A stretch of 16,738 bases of DNA. Origin: JABMMZ01 sp044341025 (GTDB lineage: Bacteria > Bacteroidota > Bacteroidia > NS11-12g > UBA955). Both the position numbers and the translations under genes were made by a program. Shown here piece by piece: positions 14,601 through 16,738 of the stretch; position 1 is the stretch's first letter, and every line of letters starts with the position of its first letter. The notes below the pieces were generated by a model. That model did no database searches. It was not told the origin of the DNA and was given only the letters and a program-made list of their open reading frames with translations. Location: contig JBIISM010000022.1 in the NCBI GenBank assembly GCA_044341025.1, positions 1-16,738 on the forward strand, given 5' to 3'.

Positions 14601-16738
14601 CATCCACAATCATTGTGCTTGTATTAAAACAAGTAACATCTGCAGTTATCTCAGTAGAACCGTAGATATTTAACAATGTGGCTGTCCCATAAGTCTTGTA
14701 AAATTGATCAACTAGTTCAACTGGTAATACCTCTCCACTTGCAGTCCATATTTTAACAGATGTAAATTTATTTTTCAAATCACCCTCCGTTAAAATAAAT
14801 TTTAAAAGAGATGGAACTAATACTAATCGACTTATATTCTCTTTATTTATTATCTCTGCAAAACATCCTATTTCTTTAATCGCATCCTGAGGAATAAGAA
14901 CACTCTTAACTCCATACAAAAGTGCGCCAAAAAGCTCCCACAAATGATCTACAAAACCTATGGTAGTTTTTATCGCTGTAACTTCACCATTTTGAAACGG
15001 ATAGTTACTCCACATCCAATAAATTCTATTTAATAAATTTCGATTACTTATTTGTACCCCTTTAGGCAAACCAGTTGAACCAGAAGTGTAAATACAACAT
15101 AAGACAGCACTATTTTTACATTTAATCGATGAATTACTAATTAGATTTTCAATTTTTAAGAACTCCGATAAAAAATCATTATTTACAACCAACCTACAAT
15201 TACTGTCTTTGATAAGGTATTCCTTTCTTTGCTCAGGATACTCCGGATCTATCGGCACATATGCACATCCTGATTTTATAATCGCCAAGATCCCAATCAC
15301 CATCCACTCACTACGCTCCAACTCTATCCCAACCAAATCATCTGGCTGAATGCTATAGTTTGTAATCAAGTAATGGGCCAGTTGATTCGACTTCTCGTTA
15401 AGCTCGCTATAAGTTAATGTTACTTCTTTGTATTTGAGCGCTATATTATCCGGTGTCTTTGCTACCTGCTCAACAAACAAATCAACTATCGTCTTATCTT
15501 TAGGGTAATCTGTTGCCGTAGCATTTAAGGTCTCTAACAAGTAGGTTTTCTCTTCTTGAGTTAGTATATCATATTCTGTTATTGAGATTTCTGTGTTCTG
15601 AGCGATCTCACCCAAAAGCTGTTTCCACTGACCCTCCAATCGTTTGACAAACCCTTCGCTGTATTTAGCAGCATTGTATTTCATTCGAAAGAACAACTTA
15701 TCCTCTGGTGCTGCCATCAAAGTGAAGTCATAATTCATCTGCTCAAATACCTCTACTGTCTCTCCTATAATTTCGACCTCTCCGCTTTGTGCTTGAACTT
15801 CAGCATCCGTAGTAGTATCATCAGATTGCCCCGATATCGGATAGTTCTCAAACACCACCAAGTGGTCTATCAGATTCGGGCCCAAATCACTCTCGTTTTG
15901 TATCTCAGCTAAATTCAAATGATGGTGAGGCTCTCCAACTATAAAAGACTGTTGAGTACTTTTCAACAACTCTTTAAAGGTAGTCTGCTCCGTATATTTT
16001 ATTCTTTGAGGTATCGTGTTGATGAATATTCCAATCATCTCTTGTATGCCCTTCAACGCTGAAGGTCTGCCCGATACCACCGAACCAAATACCACATCCT
16101 GAGTGTTATTGTATCTACTTAAAAGGATTCCCCACGCGCTCTGTATGATTGTATTTAAGGTTGTCTTTTCTTTTGAAGCGATAGAACTGATTTTATCACT
16201 CAACTCCTTACTTAACCAAAACTCATAATCCTTAGGAATATAATTCGCACTGCGTGTTACATCTTCTCTATCAAAAGGAAGTGTCGCTTTACTATCATAA
16301 TCGCTTAGGTAACCATTCCAATACAATCTACTCGTTTGATGATCTATTCCATCTAGCCAAGCAATGTAAGCACTGTAAGGTTCTAATTTTTCTAATTCAG
16401 CTTTCTTGTCTGCTATTAATGCCTTGTACAGTACATCAAACTCATACAAAACCGCATTGGTACTCCATCCATCTAAATTCAAATGGTGGTTACTCCATAT
16501 CTGGTAAAAACGGTTTGCTGATTGCTGTACAATAATCAAACGAACCAAGGGACCTGCACTCAAATCAAAACCTTCGTCTTTATCCTCTTCTCGTAATGCT
16601 TTGATATATAACTGCTGTTCATTTTCGGCTTGACCACTTATATCCTCATACCTAAAATCAACAATCCCTTCCTTTAATACCAACTGCAATGGCTCATCTG
16701 CCAAATCATTTCTAAACACCGTACGCAATACTCCGTGA
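11611..16738 (-). CDS. NRPS terminal module C-A(PanP insert)-PCP-TE, partial at right edge
   Basis: Residues are counted from the TTG at 16728. That is not a true start: the frame is open to the edge and reads HGVLRTVF, the inside of a condensation domain. C domain (1-385): HHLNLDG at 81-87, IGIFINTIPQRI, VFENYP. A domain, first part (405-706): LTYSELN (A1), AIIKSGCAYVPIDP (A2), YTSGSTGLPKG (A3), FVDHLWELFGALL (A4), NIYGSTE (A5). Inserted PLP decarboxylase about 707-1210. A domain resumes: SVPIGKSISN, GEICIVGDAVANYL (A6), YCTGDFGR (A7), GRRDQQFKIAGNRV (A8), LPRFMQP (A9), NANGKLDK (A10, K1385). PCP: FFELGGDSLK, S1443 carries phosphopantetheine. Thioesterase: GGYSLGF (S1571) and GNHENVL (H1688). 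The TE shows that this is the releasing module. Pocket residues predict beta-alanine. It is the first gene seen of the operon; earlier modules should lie to the right. Confidence 0.93.
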   Translation of the reverse strand, partial: HGVLRTVFRNDLADEPLQLVLKEGIVDFRYEDISGQAENEQQLYIKALREEDKDEGFDLSAGPLVRLIIVQQSANRFYQIWSNHHLNLDGWSTNAVLYEFDVLYKALIADKKAELEKLEPYSAYIAWLDGIDHQTSRLYWNGYLSDYDSKATLPFDREDVTRSANYIPKDYEFWLSKELSDKISSIASKEKTTLNTIIQSAWGILLSRYNNTQDVVFGSVVSGRPSALKGIQEMIGIFINTIPQRIKYTEQTTFKELLKSTQQSFIVGEPHHHLNLAEIQNESDLGPNLIDHLVVFENYPISGQSDDTTTDAEVQAQSGEVEIIGETVEVFEQMNYDFTLMAAPEDKLFFRMKYNAAKYSEGFVKRLEGQWKQLLGEIAQNTEISITEYDILTQEEKTYLLETLNATATDYPKDKTIVDLFVEQVAKTPDNIALKYKEVTLTYSELNEKSNQLAHYLITNYSIQPDDLVGIELERSEWMVIGILAIIKSGCAYVPIDPEYPEQRKEYLIKDSNCRLVVNNDFLSEFLKIENLISNSSIKCKNSAVLCCIYTSGSTGLPKGVQISNRNLLNRIYWMWSNYPFQNGEVTAIKTTIGFVDHLWELFGALLYGVKSVLIPQDAIKEIGCFAEIINKENISRLVLVPSLLKFILTEGDLKNKFTSVKIWTASGEVLPVELVDQFYKTYGTATLLNIYGSTEITADVTCFNTSTMIVDEKNSVPKLFNPISDQDEYAEELLRDIHFNPVHHGNFNVDEILREDESLLDDLQTYITELDTVVKKNVINVNSRYFIGHMTGPIPPFLYYVNKKMVQMNQNQVKLETSGIGTSIEQKVVGFFHREIYGNENSFYDKYDFNKETSLGLLTSGGTLSNITALQLSLSKSLNELLEKQDTTLQEIGLANALNNTELKGAVILASNLHHYSIQKAAKLMGLGTNAVIPFSSKNKEELKTLISHLKNENKLIIALIGIAGTTESGEVDDLSELYKIALEHKIHFHIDAAFGGAFILSSYKNKLKGIEYADSVTICGHKQLYTPVGCSLILFKSPYLVKFSEHNARYQARKGSSDLGKFTNEGTRPFTALTLDAVRKLHVDGGYKEVLDGLVDKTNWMYRFLKQYDFIEVYSPPTLNILLYRYIPENLLIKHKSNLLTEEEHQLINKVNEELQQLQFQEGKFFVSQTRLTIESGVEKVWLRVVLMNPFTTKQDIQAVIFNQFQKRSISAQTETCIYSLSVPIGKSISNTKVLILDDKKKIQPLGAIGEICIVGDAVANYLNENNGSLGYIKNPFDAKKTMYCTGDFGRYLQDGNLLYEGRRDQQFKIAGNRVNFSEIRKVALEVNEIRDAFISINLNQIILFVEGDEILKNEIQLKLQTNLPRFMQPSRIKFVDQFILNANGKLDKKKMLELLEKEDFSENQLFEGTWLDGKIQKIWSRVLQKQEKEIPFNKDFFELGGDSLKLMSLTAAINKTFDKQFRFRDLLEKSTIVQIRDLINSSNIQSEKTFYRLNSVVENTSPLLLLPPSNGEGLVYKKLAKMLDKKIEIWTVDYNKGNGSNLLDIQIYAQELATLWEREIGNKKIKIGGYSLGFRVAYHMALVFENRVDKLLNIDGMLFKNKQEEEAINKIIIEEEKIISISDNEIIHVNDSQKNIELNLQKWFKNDYFNAKLNVKVHHFIGEDSPVKNYIPEFVSVMNEVTLIKGNHENVLEIEENLELITKKI
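13099..14610 (-). other. Embedded PLP-dependent aspartate 1-decarboxylase (PanP-like) domain
   Basis: This ~504-residue segment sits inside the A domain between A5 and A6 and matches the length of stand-alone PanP-type enzymes (about 520-550 aa). Visible landmarks are RYFIGHMTGPIPPF, VKLETSGIGTSIEQKV, LLTSGGTLSNITAL, HHYSIQKAAKLMGLG (H912/H913, one stacking on PLP) and GIAGTTESGEVDDL. They continue with FHIDAAFGG (D990, binds the pyridine nitrogen), TICGHKQLYTPVGC (K1021, Schiff base) and RKGSSDLGKFTNEGTRP, closing with FFVSQTRLT and WLRVVLMNPFTT. This series closely follows the PLP-dependent aspartate decarboxylase family (TIGR03799 as I recall) rather than generic glutamate decarboxylases. 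All catalytic residues I can identify are intact, so the domain is probably active, converting L-aspartate to beta-alanine and CO2. Related decarboxylases acting on glutamate or cysteine sulfinate cannot be fully excluded. Confidence 0.88.

Noticed and set aside
16726..16728. TTG at 16726-16728 as the start codon of the synthetase
   Set aside because: The frame is open to the window edge and the residues before it (HGV, then LRTVF) match the inside of a condensation domain, so the gene continues beyond the window.

Overview
The window looks like a Bacteroidota chromosome, probably from the Flavobacteriia/Cytophagia part of that phylum. The DNA is AT-rich and most genes lack a Shine-Dalgarno sequence. 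Two genes are preceded by a TATATTTG box that fits the Bacteroidota -7 promoter consensus (TAnnTTTG). This placement is inferred from sequence character only; there is no rRNA or other marker gene here.

Left half (1-6826): six genes of unknown function. Three lie on the minus strand and read as one likely transcription unit: a 113-aa protein, a 393-aa protein with a Rossmann/methyltransferase-like start, and a protein of more than 447 aa that runs off the left edge. Three follow on the plus strand: 311 aa, a 349-aa single-pass membrane protein, and 461 aa. A 260-bp convergent gap (6827-7086) separates them from the right half.

Right half (7087-16738): a minus-strand biosynthetic operon, read from right to left. 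First is the terminal part of a non-ribosomal peptide synthetase (NRPS), partial at the right edge, with layout C-A-PCP-TE. Its adenylation domain is interrupted between motifs A5 and A6 by a complete PLP-dependent decarboxylase of the PanP type (aspartate to beta-alanine). The N-terminal third of a NodU/CmcH-type carbamoyltransferase follows, damaged at both ends. Next come a histidine phosphatase, two tandem paralogues built from 25-aa DUF4116-type repeats plus a DUF1566-type C-terminal domain, and finally a 4'-phosphopantetheinyl transferase that would activate the carrier domain.

Main result: the specificity residues of the interrupted adenylation domain read V-D-W-V-T-S-I-A-D-K. This is very close to the published beta-alanine code as I remember it (V-D-W-V-I-S-L-A-D-K). 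An embedded aspartate 1-decarboxylase and a beta-alanine-type binding pocket in one polypeptide suggest a self-supplying module that makes its own beta-amino acid from aspartate and loads it onto the PCP. I do not know of a described NRPS with this architecture. The synthetase also shows a base-composition break inside the A domain, and the repeat genes show very recent in-frame duplications, so the locus appears to be recombining actively.
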